In this document: positions 9,101 to 17,687 of the stretch, piece after piece
Position numbering within the stretch: the stretch's first letter is position 1
How the letters are laid out: each line of letters starts with the position of its first letter
Notes under the pieces: model-generated
The model's database searches: none
Told to the model about the DNA's origin: nothing
The model's input: the letters and a program-made list of their open reading frames with translations, nothing else
Origin: Pedobacter psychrophilus
Lineage (GTDB): Bacteria; Bacteroidota; Bacteroidia; Sphingobacteriales; Sphingobacteriaceae
NCBI RefSeq assembly: GCF_001652725.1
Contig: NZ_LWHJ01000011.1
Coordinates: 248,001 to 312,000 of the forward strand
DNA length: 64,000 nt
Direction of reading: 5' to 3'
Program-made: the position numbers and the translations under genes

Positions 9101-9155
9101 ATCGGCAACCCCAAAAAACGACACAACGAAAACATAAATCGACAATGAAATACAA

Positions 9156-9731
9156 ATGCTTGACAACTTAATTGACATTATTTCCAAGACTGTAAAACCT
9201 TCATTGGAAGACATTGAACTTTGTAGAACATATTTTGAACAAGTGAAAATTTCAAGAAATACTGTTTTAGAAGAGCAAGGTAAAACTCCTCAATATCTCT
9301 ATTTTGTTTCATCGGGGTTTATGCGACTATTTTATTATGACGAAAACGGTGATGAACAGACCACTTATCTTTGTTCTATCAATGGGTTTATTGCTTCATT
9401 TCTTTGTTTTATAAACCAAATAAAAGCAACAGAAAATGTGGAGTGCGTAACAGACTGCGAAATATTAAGAATAACAAATGCCAACCTTAAAAAGCTAATT
9501 GATGAAAGCGAAAACTTTAAAAAATTTAGTCTTATCATTTTTGAGCAAGCAATTTTTTCAACTGCAAACAGAGCAAACGACTTAGCCACACTAAACGCAG
9601 AACAACGCTACAAGAAACTAATAGACAATCAACCCCAGCTAATCCAAAACATACCTATTCAATACATTGCTTCATTTTTAGGAATGAAACCCGAAAGTTT
9701 GAGCAGAATTAGACGGCAAATCATTTCCTAA
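9156..9731 (+). CDS. Crp/Fnr-family transcriptional regulator
   Basis: 191 residues. Residues about 25-115 form a cyclic-nucleotide-binding-like beta-roll (LEEQGKTPQYLYFVSSGFMRLFY is the usual entry into it). After a dimerisation helix the C-terminus carries a short helix-turn-helix ending PIQYIASFLGMKPESLSRIRR. It lacks the cAMP-contact signature of true CRP and the cysteines of FNR, so the ligand is unknown. It lies 64 bases before the fatty-acid hydroxylase gene in the same direction and probably regulates or is cotranscribed with it. Its location right after repeat C suggests it arrived as part of an accessory block. Confidence 0.9.
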   Translation: MLDNLIDIISKTVKPSLEDIELCRTYFEQVKISRNTVLEEQGKTPQYLYFVSSGFMRLFYYDENGDEQTTYLCSINGFIASFLCFINQIKATENVECVTDCEILRITNANLKKLIDESENFKKFSLIIFEQAIFSTANRANDLATLNAEQRYKKLIDNQPQLIQNIPIQYIASFLGMKPESLSRIRRQIIS

Positions 9732-9795
9732 CAATTGTTAAGTGAATGCGCATTTATCCTAACGACTTTTGCAACTAAATTAAACGCAAAAGAAA

Positions 9796-10581
9796 ATGGA
9801 CGCATTAAAACAAATTTTATTGATCCTACCGCAAGGCTTTATTTCTGGACTTATGCTTAATGGAACTTTCATTCTATCAGCATATTTTTTGGTTTGGAAA
9901 AAATTTAAAAACCGATTACAGAATTGGAGAATACAACTCAAAGAACGAGTAGATGGCAACCAAATAAAACGAGAACTTAAAAACTCACTTTTCACATTAT
10001 TGGTGGGGGCAACTTTTAGTAGCATCGTAATTTATTTGAGCACAAAAGGATATACCAAAATTTACATTAACATTTCAGACCATAATATATTTTTTGCTTT
10101 TGGCGGTTTCTTCTTTTTACTATTACTTGACGACACGTGGTTCTATTGGTGTCATAGACTGTTACACCAACCAAAACTTTTTAAGTATGTTCATCTAGAA
10201 CATCATAAAAGTGTAGATGTAAATCCGTTTACTTCAATGTCATTTCATTTTATTGAGCCTTTTCTGCTTTCATTTTGGATTTTTCCAGTTGCCTATTTCT
10301 TTCCTATTTATGCCCCTGTATTAATGTTTGTACAAATTTGGGGGTTATTAGACAATGTAAAAGCTCATTTAGGCTATGAATTGTATTCGGCAAAACTTAA
10401 TAAAAGTTGGCTTCGTTTTTTAACATCAAGTACACATCATAATATGCACCATAGTAAATTCAACGGAAATTATGGTGTTCACTTTCGTATTTGGGACAAA
10501 CTTTTAGGGACTGAATTCAAAGACTACGAAAGTGAGTATGACAAAATACAAGAAAGGAAAAAATTAGACAATCACATTTAG
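9796..10581 (+). CDS. Fatty acid hydroxylase / sterol desaturase family membrane protein
   Basis: 261 residues with several hydrophobic segments (about 10-32, 72-112, 150-185). The three histidine boxes of this di-iron membrane family are all present: HRLLH, HLEHH and HHNMHH. Such enzymes hydroxylate or desaturate lipids at the cytoplasmic membrane using O2; the substrate here is unknown. Its neighbours are a Crp-like regulator upstream and, beyond a palindromic spacer, an aldo/keto reductase, which would fit a small lipid- or aldehyde-oxidation module. That link is inference. Confidence 0.9.
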   Translation: MDALKQILLILPQGFISGLMLNGTFILSAYFLVWKKFKNRLQNWRIQLKERVDGNQIKRELKNSLFTLLVGATFSSIVIYLSTKGYTKIYINISDHNIFFAFGGFFFLLLLDDTWFYWCHRLLHQPKLFKYVHLEHHKSVDVNPFTSMSFHFIEPFLLSFWIFPVAYFFPIYAPVLMFVQIWGLLDNVKAHLGYELYSAKLNKSWLRFLTSSTHHNMHHSKFNGNYGVHFRIWDKLLGTEFKDYESEYDKIQERKKLDNHI

Positions 10582-10750
10582 AGCCAACAACTTCTGATAG
10601 ACAAAAGGGCATCCGATAATAGTGTATTGGCTTAATAGTAGGTGACGTACTTAGATCGAACATTTGTACAATGTTCAGCTTTTGTGCTTCGATTGAACTT
10701 TTGTACAAAAAATCCGCCACTACGCCAATACCCAAACCGTTAGCTATTAT
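10582..10750. repeat. Intergenic palindromic, cassette-boundary-like sequence R3
   Basis: It opens AGCCAACAAC just after the hydroxylase stop codon and ends CCGTTAGCT (about 10737-10745), so the ends are near-complementary. TATTGGC (about 10625) and GCCAATA (about 10729) form a second inner pair. In the middle, GAACATT and AATGTTC flank TGTAC (around 10658-10678), and the GAACwTTTGTAC motif recurs about 35 bases later. No gene is supported. Confidence 0.55.
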
Positions 10751-10871
10751 ACTACAAGCAACCCTGCAACTACAAACCCTACCTCATTTTGAACACAAAT
10801 AACCTCAATTTGAACACGGGCAAACTTTCCAAACTTCTGACCTTTACACTTCATTACTAAAAAAATATAAA

Positions 10872-11909
10872 ATGAAGTACAAAATTTTAGGAAGTACAGG
10901 TTTAAAAGTTTCAACACTTTGTTTAGGAACAATGAACTATGGAGGAAAAGGTTTTTTTGGTTATATGGGAAACCTTGACCAAAATGCAGTAGATGAACAA
11001 ATTAAAACTGTAACCGAAGCAGGTGTTAATTTTATTGACACAGCAAATATCTATTCTGAAGGACTTTCGGAAGTGATGATAGGGCAAGCGATAAAAAATC
11101 TTAGGATCAACAGAGATGATTTAGTTTTGGCCACAAAGGTTAGAGGTACAATGGGCAAAAGTCAAAACGACCTTGGACTTTCAAAAAAACACATCATTCA
11201 ACAAGTTGAAGCAAGTTTAAAAAGACTTGGAACGGATTATATTGACCTTTACCAAATTCACACTGCCGACCCCTTAACACCTTTTGAAGAAACGATTAAA
11301 ACATTAGACGATTTAGTACGAAGTGGAAAAATTAGATACTTTGGTGCAAGTAATCTTGCAGGTTGGCAATTAATGAAAGCATTATCATATTCTAAATACA
11401 ATCATTTAGACAGTTTTGCTTCTTTACAAGCTAATTATTCGTTAGACGTGAGAGATGCCGAAAGAGAATTGGTGCCTTTACTATTAGACCAAAAAGTTGG
11501 AATGATAATTTGGAGCCCTTTAAGTGGTGGTTTATTGACAGGAAAATATAAAAGAGACGGACATAAAGAAGAAGGACGATTAAATACTTTTCCTTTTCCG
11601 CCATTTCACGAAGAAAGAGCTTATGATGTTTTGGATATATTGAGACCAATGGCTAAACAGAAAAACGCATCAATTGCCCAAATAGCCTTGGCTTGGCTGT
11701 TACATCAACCAGTCGTGACGAGTGCAATAATTGGTGCTACAAAAATATATCAGATAGAAGATAATTTAAAAGCGGTAGAAATTACTTTTACGAATGATGA
11801 ATTAGCACAATTAGATAATGTTAGTAAATTACCGATTGAATATCCCGGAAATGTTCTCGAGATAATGACAATGGATAGAAATTCAGGGGTTGATTTTCAA
11901 AATGCTTAA
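10872..11909 (+). CDS. Aldo/keto reductase
   Basis: 345 residues forming a complete NADPH-dependent aldo/keto reductase TIM barrel. The catalytic tetrad is visible: D and Y in FIDTANIYSEG, K in LATKVRG, H in YQIHTADP. The C-terminal coenzyme-binding segment (SAIIGATKIYQIEDNL) is present. It reduces aldehydes or ketones; the substrate is unknown. It is followed 55 bases later by an AraC-type regulator, a common pairing, and preceded by a palindromic spacer separating it from the hydroxylase gene. Confidence 0.95.
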   Translation: MKYKILGSTGLKVSTLCLGTMNYGGKGFFGYMGNLDQNAVDEQIKTVTEAGVNFIDTANIYSEGLSEVMIGQAIKNLRINRDDLVLATKVRGTMGKSQNDLGLSKKHIIQQVEASLKRLGTDYIDLYQIHTADPLTPFEETIKTLDDLVRSGKIRYFGASNLAGWQLMKALSYSKYNHLDSFASLQANYSLDVRDAERELVPLLLDQKVGMIIWSPLSGGLLTGKYKRDGHKEEGRLNTFPFPPFHEERAYDVLDILRPMAKQKNASIAQIALAWLLHQPVVTSAIIGATKIYQIEDNLKAVEITFTNDELAQLDNVSKLPIEYPGNVLEIMTMDRNSGVDFQNA

Positions 11910-11964
11910 ATTTATAAACTAAAAATGCACACACAGTTTTTGGCTGCCTGCAAGTTTTAAAAAT

Positions 11965-12873
11965 ATGAATAGTTTACAGCAAAATTTTATCAAAATAAAT
12001 TCAGTAAAAGAATTACATACTCTAATGGGTTTGCCAAGCCCATTAAATCCTTTAATAACAATTATTGACCATTCTATAACCACAAACAATTCTAAAAACC
12101 AAAAACTACTTTTAGAATTTTACAATATTTCAATAAAACGTAGTTTTAAAGGACAGCTAAAATATGGTAAAAACAAATATGATTTTGACGAAGGCACAAT
12201 GTCATTTATTGCACCAAATCAAATTATAACTGTTGATGCAGAAGAAAATAGAAATAATGATGGTTGGTCATTATTGTTTCACCCTGATTTGATTAGACAA
12301 TATTCATTAACAAAAACAATTAAAAATTATGGCTTTTTTTCTTACGAAATAAATGAAGCATTGCACCTGTCTAACGAAGAAGAAAAAACGATTGAGACAA
12401 TTGTAAAAAATATTCAAAATGAAATTAATTCCAGATTAGACAATTTTAGTCAGGACATAATTATATCAAACATTGAATTGCTTTTGAGTTATTGCAACCG
12501 TTTTTATTGTAGGCAATTTCTAACCAGAAAAATGGCAACAAACGACTTGCTTTCAAACTTTGAAAATTTATTACACCATTATTTTTCAGAAAAATCTGAT
12601 ATAATACTACCAACAGTCGAGAAATTAGCAAATGAACTCAATGTTTCTTCTTCTTATTTGAGTGATATGTTAAGAAGTGTAACAGGACAAAATACACAAC
12701 AACACATTCATAACAAACTCATAGAAAAAGCAAAAGAAATTTTGACAACAACCGATTTAAGTGTGAGTGAAATAGCCTACCAATTTGGATTTGAATACCC
12801 ACAATCGTTTAGCAAACTTTTTAAAACAAAAACAAAGTTAACACCAATAGAATTTAGAAATTCATTTAACTGA
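11965..12873 (+). CDS. AraC-family transcriptional regulator
   Basis: 302 residues. The N-terminal ~180 residues are a cupin-like sensor domain of the kind seen in AraC proteins beside aldo/keto reductases. Residues about 205-300 hold the two helix-turn-helix motifs, the second ending in the family hallmark SVSEIAYQFGFEYPQSFSKLFK...TPIEFR. It is codirectional with the aldo/keto reductase (55-base gap) and is its likely regulator. The block ends in a palindromic sequence beginning CTGCTAACA, similar to cassette-type boundaries. Confidence 0.93.
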   Translation: MNSLQQNFIKINSVKELHTLMGLPSPLNPLITIIDHSITTNNSKNQKLLLEFYNISIKRSFKGQLKYGKNKYDFDEGTMSFIAPNQIITVDAEENRNNDGWSLLFHPDLIRQYSLTKTIKNYGFFSYEINEALHLSNEEEKTIETIVKNIQNEINSRLDNFSQDIIISNIELLLSYCNRFYCRQFLTRKMATNDLLSNFENLLHHYFSEKSDIILPTVEKLANELNVSSSYLSDMLRSVTGQNTQQHIHNKLIEKAKEILTTTDLSVSEIAYQFGFEYPQSFSKLFKTKTKLTPIEFRNSFN

Positions 12874-12880
12874 TAGAAAA

Positions 12881-13000
12881 TCACTGCTAACATCCCCTTA
12901 ATTAAATTGGCGGCTCAGTAGTTAAATCGAAGGTTAGTACTTTTTAAAAATTTGGCGATTATTGAAGTTTAGGCTTCTTTACCCGCCACATCACCAAGCA
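12881..13000. repeat. Intergenic palindromic sequence R2
   Basis: It begins CTGCTAACA 8 bases after the AraC stop codon. TTGGCGG (about 12917) pairs with CCGCCA (about 12983). The stretch from about 12924 to 12975 matches R1 (5173-5220) at roughly four bases in five, and CCGCCACATCACCAA resembles CCGCCACTACGCCAA in R3. Confidence 0.5.
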
Positions 13001-13117
13001 GAGAAACCATCAGTTTAACACATAATATGAATACTTTATACGAATTTGAACAATGCTATTCTATAAAAAAGCCTCCTTTTTGGGGCAGATCTAAAATTTA
13101 GTAAATAAAACGTCTTC

Positions 13118-13258
13118 CTACTTTACAGGTTTCTCTTTCATCGTACCCACAGCTACAGCTGCCGCAACCAATCCTGCTGTAACCATATAACCCGCTAAAT
13201 TGGTCAGGATAACTGGTAACACAATTGGGCTTGCAAAAACAGCCGAACCGATACTAAC
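13118..13258 (-). pseudogene. Remnant of a small hydrophobic protein gene
   Basis: The minus strand is open for about 46 codons ending at TAG (13120-13118). It encodes a protein-like hydrophobic stretch (SIGSAVFASPIVLPVILTN, then AGYMVTAGLVAAAVAVG) and a polar tail MKEKPVK. No ATG is available: a stop codon closes the frame at 13259-13261 and the first ATG is deep in the second hydrophobic segment. The sequence looks like a two-helix small membrane protein that lost its 5' end. Alternatively it could use a GTG start (34 residues). Confidence 0.4.
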
Positions 13259-13700
13259 TAATTAATATCTAGCCTGTTCTTCTTAATATTTCATATTAAA
13301 AATTATCTTAACCTAAATTAACGGTTAATTTATAACATTAAAAAATAGACAAGGGTAGGATCACAAAACCATTTAATACCTTTTTACCCATGTTAGATAT
13401 TGTTCTTTTTAAACGTAGGTGTCTTATATTGAAATGAGGATAAAATATTTGTCGCAAATCACCCTTTTTTTGTCTTTTATTAACCGCTAACAATTTAATT
13501 TATTAGCCAATATTTGTATAATTAAAATAGCAAGCCATGCGATACTTTTTTATCGTTTAAAATGATAGGTTAATGAATGATCAATTCATTTCAAATGGGT
13601 TACAGTTTTCATTATTGGCCAGGGTATTTATTGCGCATTACATGAGTTCTTAAATTTATAATCAAAAAATATTTCTCAACCTAAAATCTAAATTAAAATT

Positions 13701-14138
13701 ATGGCACTTATCAATCCTTACATCAACTTCAACGGCAATGCCGAAGAAGCATTCCATTTTTATAAATCAGTATTTGGCGGAGAGTTCGCAAACATCATGC
13801 GTTTCAAAGATATGGCAAGTCCCCAAAATCCTGTACCAGAAAATGAGGCGGATAAAATAATGCACATTGCATTGCCTATCGGTAAAAATATTTTAATGGC
13901 TAACGATGTTCCAGAATCAATGGGCCGGGTAAACGAGAATGAAAACAGGTCTAAAATTGCGATCAGTGCAGAAAGCAAGGAAGAAGCCGATAAATTATTT
14001 AACGGACTATCTGCAGGGGGTAATGTTGAAATGCCTATTGGCGATAGTCCTTTGGGATCCTATTTTGCAATGTTTAGAGACAAATATGGAATTGAATGGA
14101 TGATAGATTTTGACCCCAAGTTTAAAGGACAAATGTAA
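13701..14138 (+). CDS. VOC-family protein (PhnB/glyoxalase-like)
   Basis: 145 residues beginning INPYINFNGNAEEAFHFYKSVFGGEF, the classic opening of PhnB-like / DUF1338-unrelated VOC proteins, with paired beta-alpha-beta-beta-beta modules. His in IMHIALPIG and Glu in YGIEWMIDF occupy metal-ligand positions of the fold. Members include glyoxalases, fosfomycin-resistance-type enzymes and many uncharacterised proteins; this one is of the widespread uncharacterised PhnB-like type. It is monocistronic, flanked on both sides by long non-coding DNA. Confidence 0.88.
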   Translation: MALINPYINFNGNAEEAFHFYKSVFGGEFANIMRFKDMASPQNPVPENEADKIMHIALPIGKNILMANDVPESMGRVNENENRSKIAISAESKEEADKLFNGLSAGGNVEMPIGDSPLGSYFAMFRDKYGIEWMIDFDPKFKGQM

Positions 14139-14211
14139 ACGCCTTATCCAGGATAAGAACATAAACCAGTAGATTGATGTAAACGCTCATATAATTAAAG
14201 ATGAGTAAATT

Positions 14212-14230
14212 CCCTCTCCTTTGGAGAGGG
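14212..14230. repeat. REP-like palindrome
   Basis: CCCTCTCC pairs with GGAGAGGG across a TTT loop, followed by ATTTAGGGTTAGG. This short GC-rich element is of a type widely dispersed between genes in Bacteroidota. It may act as a transcript-end hairpin for the VOC gene, about 75 bases upstream. Confidence 0.6.
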
Positions 14231-14566
14231 ATTTAGGGTTAGGCCTCCGCAACTATACCATTTAAAAAACCCTATCCGCTTCATAAAACCAACTTTAACC
14301 TAAAAACTAACCGTTTATAAATAACATAATTTAATAGGTGACTATAGGATAAAGATAAGACAACCATAGGATAACCATAAGATATGATGTTTTTGCATTT
14401 GGATAAAACACCTCAATTGAATATTTTAACAATTGAATAGGATTCTAATTTTGGGCTAAAACATAAATACCATGGACAAGTTCATATACTTATTTTAAGG
14501 ACGTAATGCCTTTTTCTCCCTCTAAAACCACTTTCAAAAAAAAATAGAAAAATAAGTGCGTAAGTA

Positions 14567-14597
14567 TTTGATAATTAATAACAGTTTCCTATCTTTG
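14567..14597 (+). promoter_or_regulatory. Bacteroidota sigma-ABfr promoter of rplC operon
   Basis: TTTG at 14567-14570, exactly 19 bases, then TATCTTTG at 14590-14597. This matches the Bacteroidota housekeeping promoter consensus TTTG-N19-TAnnTTTG without mismatch. Transcription should start a few bases after 14597, giving a leader of about 70 bases before rplC. Confidence 0.88.
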
Positions 14598-14600
14598 CCG

Positions 14601-14652
14601 TCCGCTAATGAGCGGATATTGTATCCACCTTGAACGAAGCCCTACTGCTTCG
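14601..14652 (+). promoter_or_regulatory. Structured leader of rplC operon
   Basis: Two hairpins lie between the promoter and rplC: TCCGCT (14601-14606) with AGCGGA (14611-14616), and CGAAGC (14635-14640) with GCTTCG (14647-14652). Their position in the 5' leader suggests transcript stabilisation or autogenous control by a ribosomal protein. The regulator is not evident. Confidence 0.5.
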
Positions 14653-14675
14653 ATGGGTGTTAATTAAATTAAGAA

Positions 14676-15293
14676 ATGTCAGGAATTATTGGAAAAAAAG
14701 TAGGAATGACCAGCATATTCGACGCAGACGGTAAAAACATACCTTGTACTGTTATAGAAGCTGGACCTTGTGTGGTAACACAGGTAAAAACCATCGAGAG
14801 TGATGGCTATGCTGCGGTGCAGTTAGCTTACGATGAGAAAAAAGAAAAAAACACTACTAATCCCCTTAAAGGTCATTTTGAAAAAGCTGGTACAACTCCA
14901 AAGCGTAAAGTGGTGGAGTTTAAGTATTTTACAGAAGACAAAACTTTAGGACAAACAGTAGATGTTAATCTTTTTGTAGAAGGAGACTACGTTGATGTAG
15001 TGGGTACTTCTAAAGGAAAAGGTTTTCAGGGTGTTGTAAAACGCCACGGTTTTAGCGGTGTGGGTATGCAAACTCACGGTCAGCATAACCGTTTAAGAGC
15101 TCCAGGTTCTTTGGGTGCTTCTTCATATCCTTCAAGAGTTTTTAAAGGAATGAGAATGGCCGGTAGAATGGGTGGTGATAGGGTGAAAATCCAAAACCTT
15201 CAAGTCGTTAAGATTTTTGCAGAACAAAACTTATTAGTAGTAAGCGGTTCAATCCCGGGTGCTAAAGGTTCTTATGTGTTAATAGAGAAGTAA
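14676..15293 (+). CDS. rplC: 50S ribosomal protein L3
   Basis: 205 residues, the usual bacterial length. Starts [15 protein letters not shown], the standard L3 opening, and contains the conserved extended finger region reaching the peptidyl-transferase centre ([13 protein letters not shown], then [12 protein letters not shown]). L3 binds 23S rRNA early in 50S assembly. It is the first gene of the operon here, with its own promoter; rpsJ, normally just upstream in S10 operons, is absent from the window. Its stop codon overlaps the start region of rplD. Confidence 0.98.
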   Translation: MSGIIGKKVGMTSIFDADGKNIPCTVIEAGPCVVTQVKTIESDGYAAVQLAYDEKKEKNTTNPLKGHFEKAGTTPKRKVVEFKYFTEDKTLGQTVDVNLFVEGDYVDVVGTSKGKGFQGVVKRHGFSGVGMQTHGQHNRLRAPGSLGASSYPSRVFKGMRMAGRMGGDRVKIQNLQVVKIFAEQNLLVVSGSIPGAKGSYVLIEK

Positions 15294-15922
15294 TGGAAGT
15301 TAAAGTATTAAACATATCAGGTAAAGAAACAGGTGCCAAGGTGCAGCTTTCTAAAGATATCTTCGGTATCGAACCAAATGACCATGCCATCTATTTAGAC
15401 GTAAAACAATATCTGGCTAATCAACGTCAAGGTACGCACAAGTCTAAACAACGTAATGAGATCGCAGGGTCTACTCGTAAATTATACAAGCAAAAAGGTA
15501 CCGGTGGTGCAAGAGCAGGAAGTATTAAATCTCCATTATTTAATGGTGGTGGTAGAATTTTTGGTCCTCAACCTCGCGATTACAGCTTCAAATTAAATAA
15601 GAAGCTTAAAGAATTAGCTCGTAAATCAGCTTTATCTTATAAAGCTAAAGACAACAACGTAGTAATATTAGAAGATTTTAACTTCGATAACGCCAAAACA
15701 AAAAACTTTGTAGGGCTTTTAGGAGCATTAAATATCACAGGTCAAAAAACTTTGTTGGTATTGCCTGATGCAAATCAGAATGTATACCTGGCAAGCAGAA
15801 ACATACAAGGTACTAAAGTGGTTATTGCTGCCGATCTTAATACATATGATGTATTAAACGCAGGAAAATTAGTATTTACAACCGGTTCGGTTAAAACATT
15901 GGAGGAGGCATTAGCCAAGTAA
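15293..15922 (+). CDS. rplD: 50S ribosomal protein L4
   Basis: 209 residues. The conserved internal loop that lines the exit tunnel is present ([16 protein letters not shown], then [13 protein letters not shown]). L4 binds domain I of 23S rRNA, and in gamma-proteobacteria also represses its own S10 operon; whether it does so through the leader upstream of rplC here is unknown. The start overlaps the rplC stop codon by one base, implying translational coupling. Confidence 0.98.
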   Translation: MEVKVLNISGKETGAKVQLSKDIFGIEPNDHAIYLDVKQYLANQRQGTHKSKQRNEIAGSTRKLYKQKGTGGARAGSIKSPLFNGGGRIFGPQPRDYSFKLNKKLKELARKSALSYKAKDNNVVILEDFNFDNAKTKNFVGLLGALNITGQKTLLVLPDANQNVYLASRNIQGTKVVIAADLNTYDVLNAGKLVFTTGSVKTLEEALAK

Positions 15923-15923
15923 T

Positions 15924-16214
15924 ATGGACATTTTAAGAAAACCTGTATTAACAGAAAAAGCTACGCTGCAAACTGAGAAACATAACCGTTATACTTTTCA
16001 GTGCGATCAAAGAGCAAACAAATTACAGATAAGATCTGCAATTGAGGCCATGTATGGCGTAAGTATTTTATCGGTAAATACAATGGTAGTAGTTGGTAAA
16101 TTAAAAACCAGATCTACCAAAGCCGGTATGGTATCAGGTAGGGCTGCTAAATACAAAAAAGCAGTGGTTACTTTAAAAGAAGGTGAAGTTATTGACTTTT
16201 ATAGCAATATTTAA
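15924..16214 (+). CDS. rplW: 50S ribosomal protein L23
   Basis: 96 residues. Opens MDILRKPVLTEKAT and has the core YTFQCDQRANKLQIRSAIEAMYGV, typical of L23. It sits at the tunnel exit, where it docks trigger factor and SRP. One base separates it from rplD, and it continues the canonical order L3-L4-L23-L2. Confidence 0.98.
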   Translation: MDILRKPVLTEKATLQTEKHNRYTFQCDQRANKLQIRSAIEAMYGVSILSVNTMVVVGKLKTRSTKAGMVSGRAAKYKKAVVTLKEGEVIDFYSNI

Positions 16215-16221
16215 TTAGATT

Positions 16222-17046
16222 ATGGGCTTAAGAAAATTTAAACCAGTAACCCCAGGAACTCGTTTCAGAGTTGGTAATGATTTTACAGAAATCACTACTA
16301 ACATTCCTGAAAAGTCACTTGTTGTGAAACAAGGCAAGTCTGGCGGTAGAAACAATACTGGTAAAATGACTATGCGTTATGTCGGTGGGGGTCACAAGCA
16401 ATTGTACCGACTAATAGATTTTAAACGCGATAAAAAAGATATCCCCGCAACAGTAGCAACAATAGAATACGATCCAAATCGTACTGCCCGTATTGCGCTG
16501 TTACATTATGCCGATGGAGAGAAAAGATACATCATCGCTCCAGAAGGAATTCAGGTAGGTGCTAAAGTGATAGCCGGTGATACAGTTGCTCCAGAAGTGG
16601 GTAACAACATCTCTTTGGCAAATATTCCTTTAGGTTCTATTATTCATAACATAGAATTGAATCCTGGTAGAGGTGCTCAAATAGCAAGAAGTGCTGGTTC
16701 TTATGCACAATTAGCGGCAAGAGACGGTAAATATGCAACTATTAAGATGCCTTCTGGCGAAACTCGTTTGATCTTAACTACTTGTACCGCAACTATCGGA
16801 ACGGTTTCTAACTCAGAACATGCTAACGAAGTGTTAGGTAAAGCTGGTAGAAAGCGTTGGTTAGGTCGCCGTCCAAGAGTAAGGGGTGTTGCAATGAATC
16901 CAGTCGATCACCCAATGGGTGGTGGTGAAGGTAGATCATCAGGTGGTCACCCACGCTCAAGAAATGGCTTGTTATCTAAAGGTTTCAAAACCCGTGATAA
17001 AAAGAAGAACTCAAATCGTTTAATCATAGCTAGGAGGAAGAAATAA
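16222..17046 (+). CDS. rplB: 50S ribosomal protein L2
   Basis: 274 residues, full family length. Central OB/SH3 domains and the C-terminal segment [17 protein letters not shown] are intact; the histidine in this loop is the residue classically implicated near the peptidyl-transferase centre. It is required for subunit association and tRNA binding. The stop codon overlaps the rpsS start by one base. Confidence 0.99.
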   Translation: MGLRKFKPVTPGTRFRVGNDFTEITTNIPEKSLVVKQGKSGGRNNTGKMTMRYVGGGHKQLYRLIDFKRDKKDIPATVATIEYDPNRTARIALLHYADGEKRYIIAPEGIQVGAKVIAGDTVAPEVGNNISLANIPLGSIIHNIELNPGRGAQIARSAGSYAQLAARDGKYATIKMPSGETRLILTTCTATIGTVSNSEHANEVLGKAGRKRWLGRRPRVRGVAMNPVDHPMGGGEGRSSGGHPRSRNGLLSKGFKTRDKKKNSNRLIIARRKK

Positions 17047-17312
17047 TGGCTCGTTCGATTAAAAAAGGACCTTATATAGATCACAATGTAGAAAAGAAAG
17101 TTTCTACAATGAATGATGCAGGTAAAAAGACCGTAATTAAGACATGGTCAAGAAGATCAATGATATCTCCGGATTTCGTAGGTCATACGTTTGCAGTACA
17201 CAACGGAAATAAATTTATTCCTGTTTACGTAACTGAAAACATGGTTGGTCACAAATTAGGAGAGTTTGCTCCAACCAGAACATTTAGAGGACACGCTGAT
17301 AAAAGAAAATAA
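17046..17312 (+). CDS. rpsS: 30S ribosomal protein S19
   Basis: 88 residues. [19 protein letters not shown] and the C-terminal [17 protein letters not shown] are diagnostic. It sits in the 30S head near the A site and contacts S13. Overlaps rplB by one base and is followed by rplV after three bases. Confidence 0.98.
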   Translation: MARSIKKGPYIDHNVEKKVSTMNDAGKKTVIKTWSRRSMISPDFVGHTFAVHNGNKFIPVYVTENMVGHKLGEFAPTRTFRGHADKRK

Positions 17313-17315
17313 GCA

Positions 17316-17681
17316 ATGGAAGCAATAGCAAAATTAAATAATTGCCCTACTTCGCCTCGTAAAATGAGACTGGTTGTTGATTTAATCAGAGGTGAACGTG
17401 TAGAAAAGGCACTATCGATATTAAAATTCACAAATAAAGAAGCAGCAATAAGAGTTGAAAAACTTTTGTTATCTGCTATAAAAAATTGGGAATCAAAAAA
17501 TGAGGGTGAACGCCCAGAAGAATCGGGATTATTCGTTAAAACCATTATGGTTGATGGCGGCCGCCAATTAAAGCGTTTAAGACCTGCTCCGCAAGGTCGT
17601 GGTTATAGAATTCGTAAGCGTTCTAACCATGTAACTTTAGTAGTAGATAGTAGTGTGAATAAAGAACCTCAAACTAATTAA
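17316..17681 (+). CDS. rplV: 50S ribosomal protein L22
   Basis: 121 residues. It has the helical N-terminus ([19 protein letters not shown]) and the beta-hairpin that lines the exit tunnel near the macrolide site ([21 protein letters not shown]). Tightly packed between rpsS and rpsC. Confidence 0.98.
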   Translation: MEAIAKLNNCPTSPRKMRLVVDLIRGERVEKALSILKFTNKEAAIRVEKLLLSAIKNWESKNEGERPEESGLFVKTIMVDGGRQLKRLRPAPQGRGYRIRKRSNHVTLVVDSSVNKEPQTN

Positions 17682-17687
17682 GTAGAA

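Larger units (their letters stand above)
8175..9155. other. Long intergenic region with terminator-like hairpin and repeats
   Basis: Almost 1 kb with no supported protein gene. It contains an orphan terminator-like hairpin (8385-8412), a degenerate 15-base repeat (8487-8528), and dispersed repeat C (8825-9100). The promoter of the 706-residue protein presumably lies at its left end; I see no perfect consensus there. Confidence 0.6.
12874..13700. other. Long intergenic region: palindrome R2 and small-gene remnant
   Basis: It contains palindromic sequence R2 (12881-13000) and a coding remnant on the minus strand (13118-13258). From 13260 to 13700 I see only AT-rich DNA with no supported gene; the VOC gene promoter is presumably in its right part. 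Confidence 0.6.
14139..14675. other. Intergenic region: REP-like hairpin and ribosomal promoter/leader
   Basis: No supported gene. It contains a REP-like hairpin (14212-14230), AT-rich filler, and then the promoter (14567-14597) and structured leader (14598-14675) of the ribosomal protein operon. Confidence 0.7.

Noticed and set aside
10517-10735. 72-residue minus-strand open frame over the hydroxylase end and spacer R3
   Set aside because: It spans palindromic non-coding DNA and the end of a real gene; no family resemblance.
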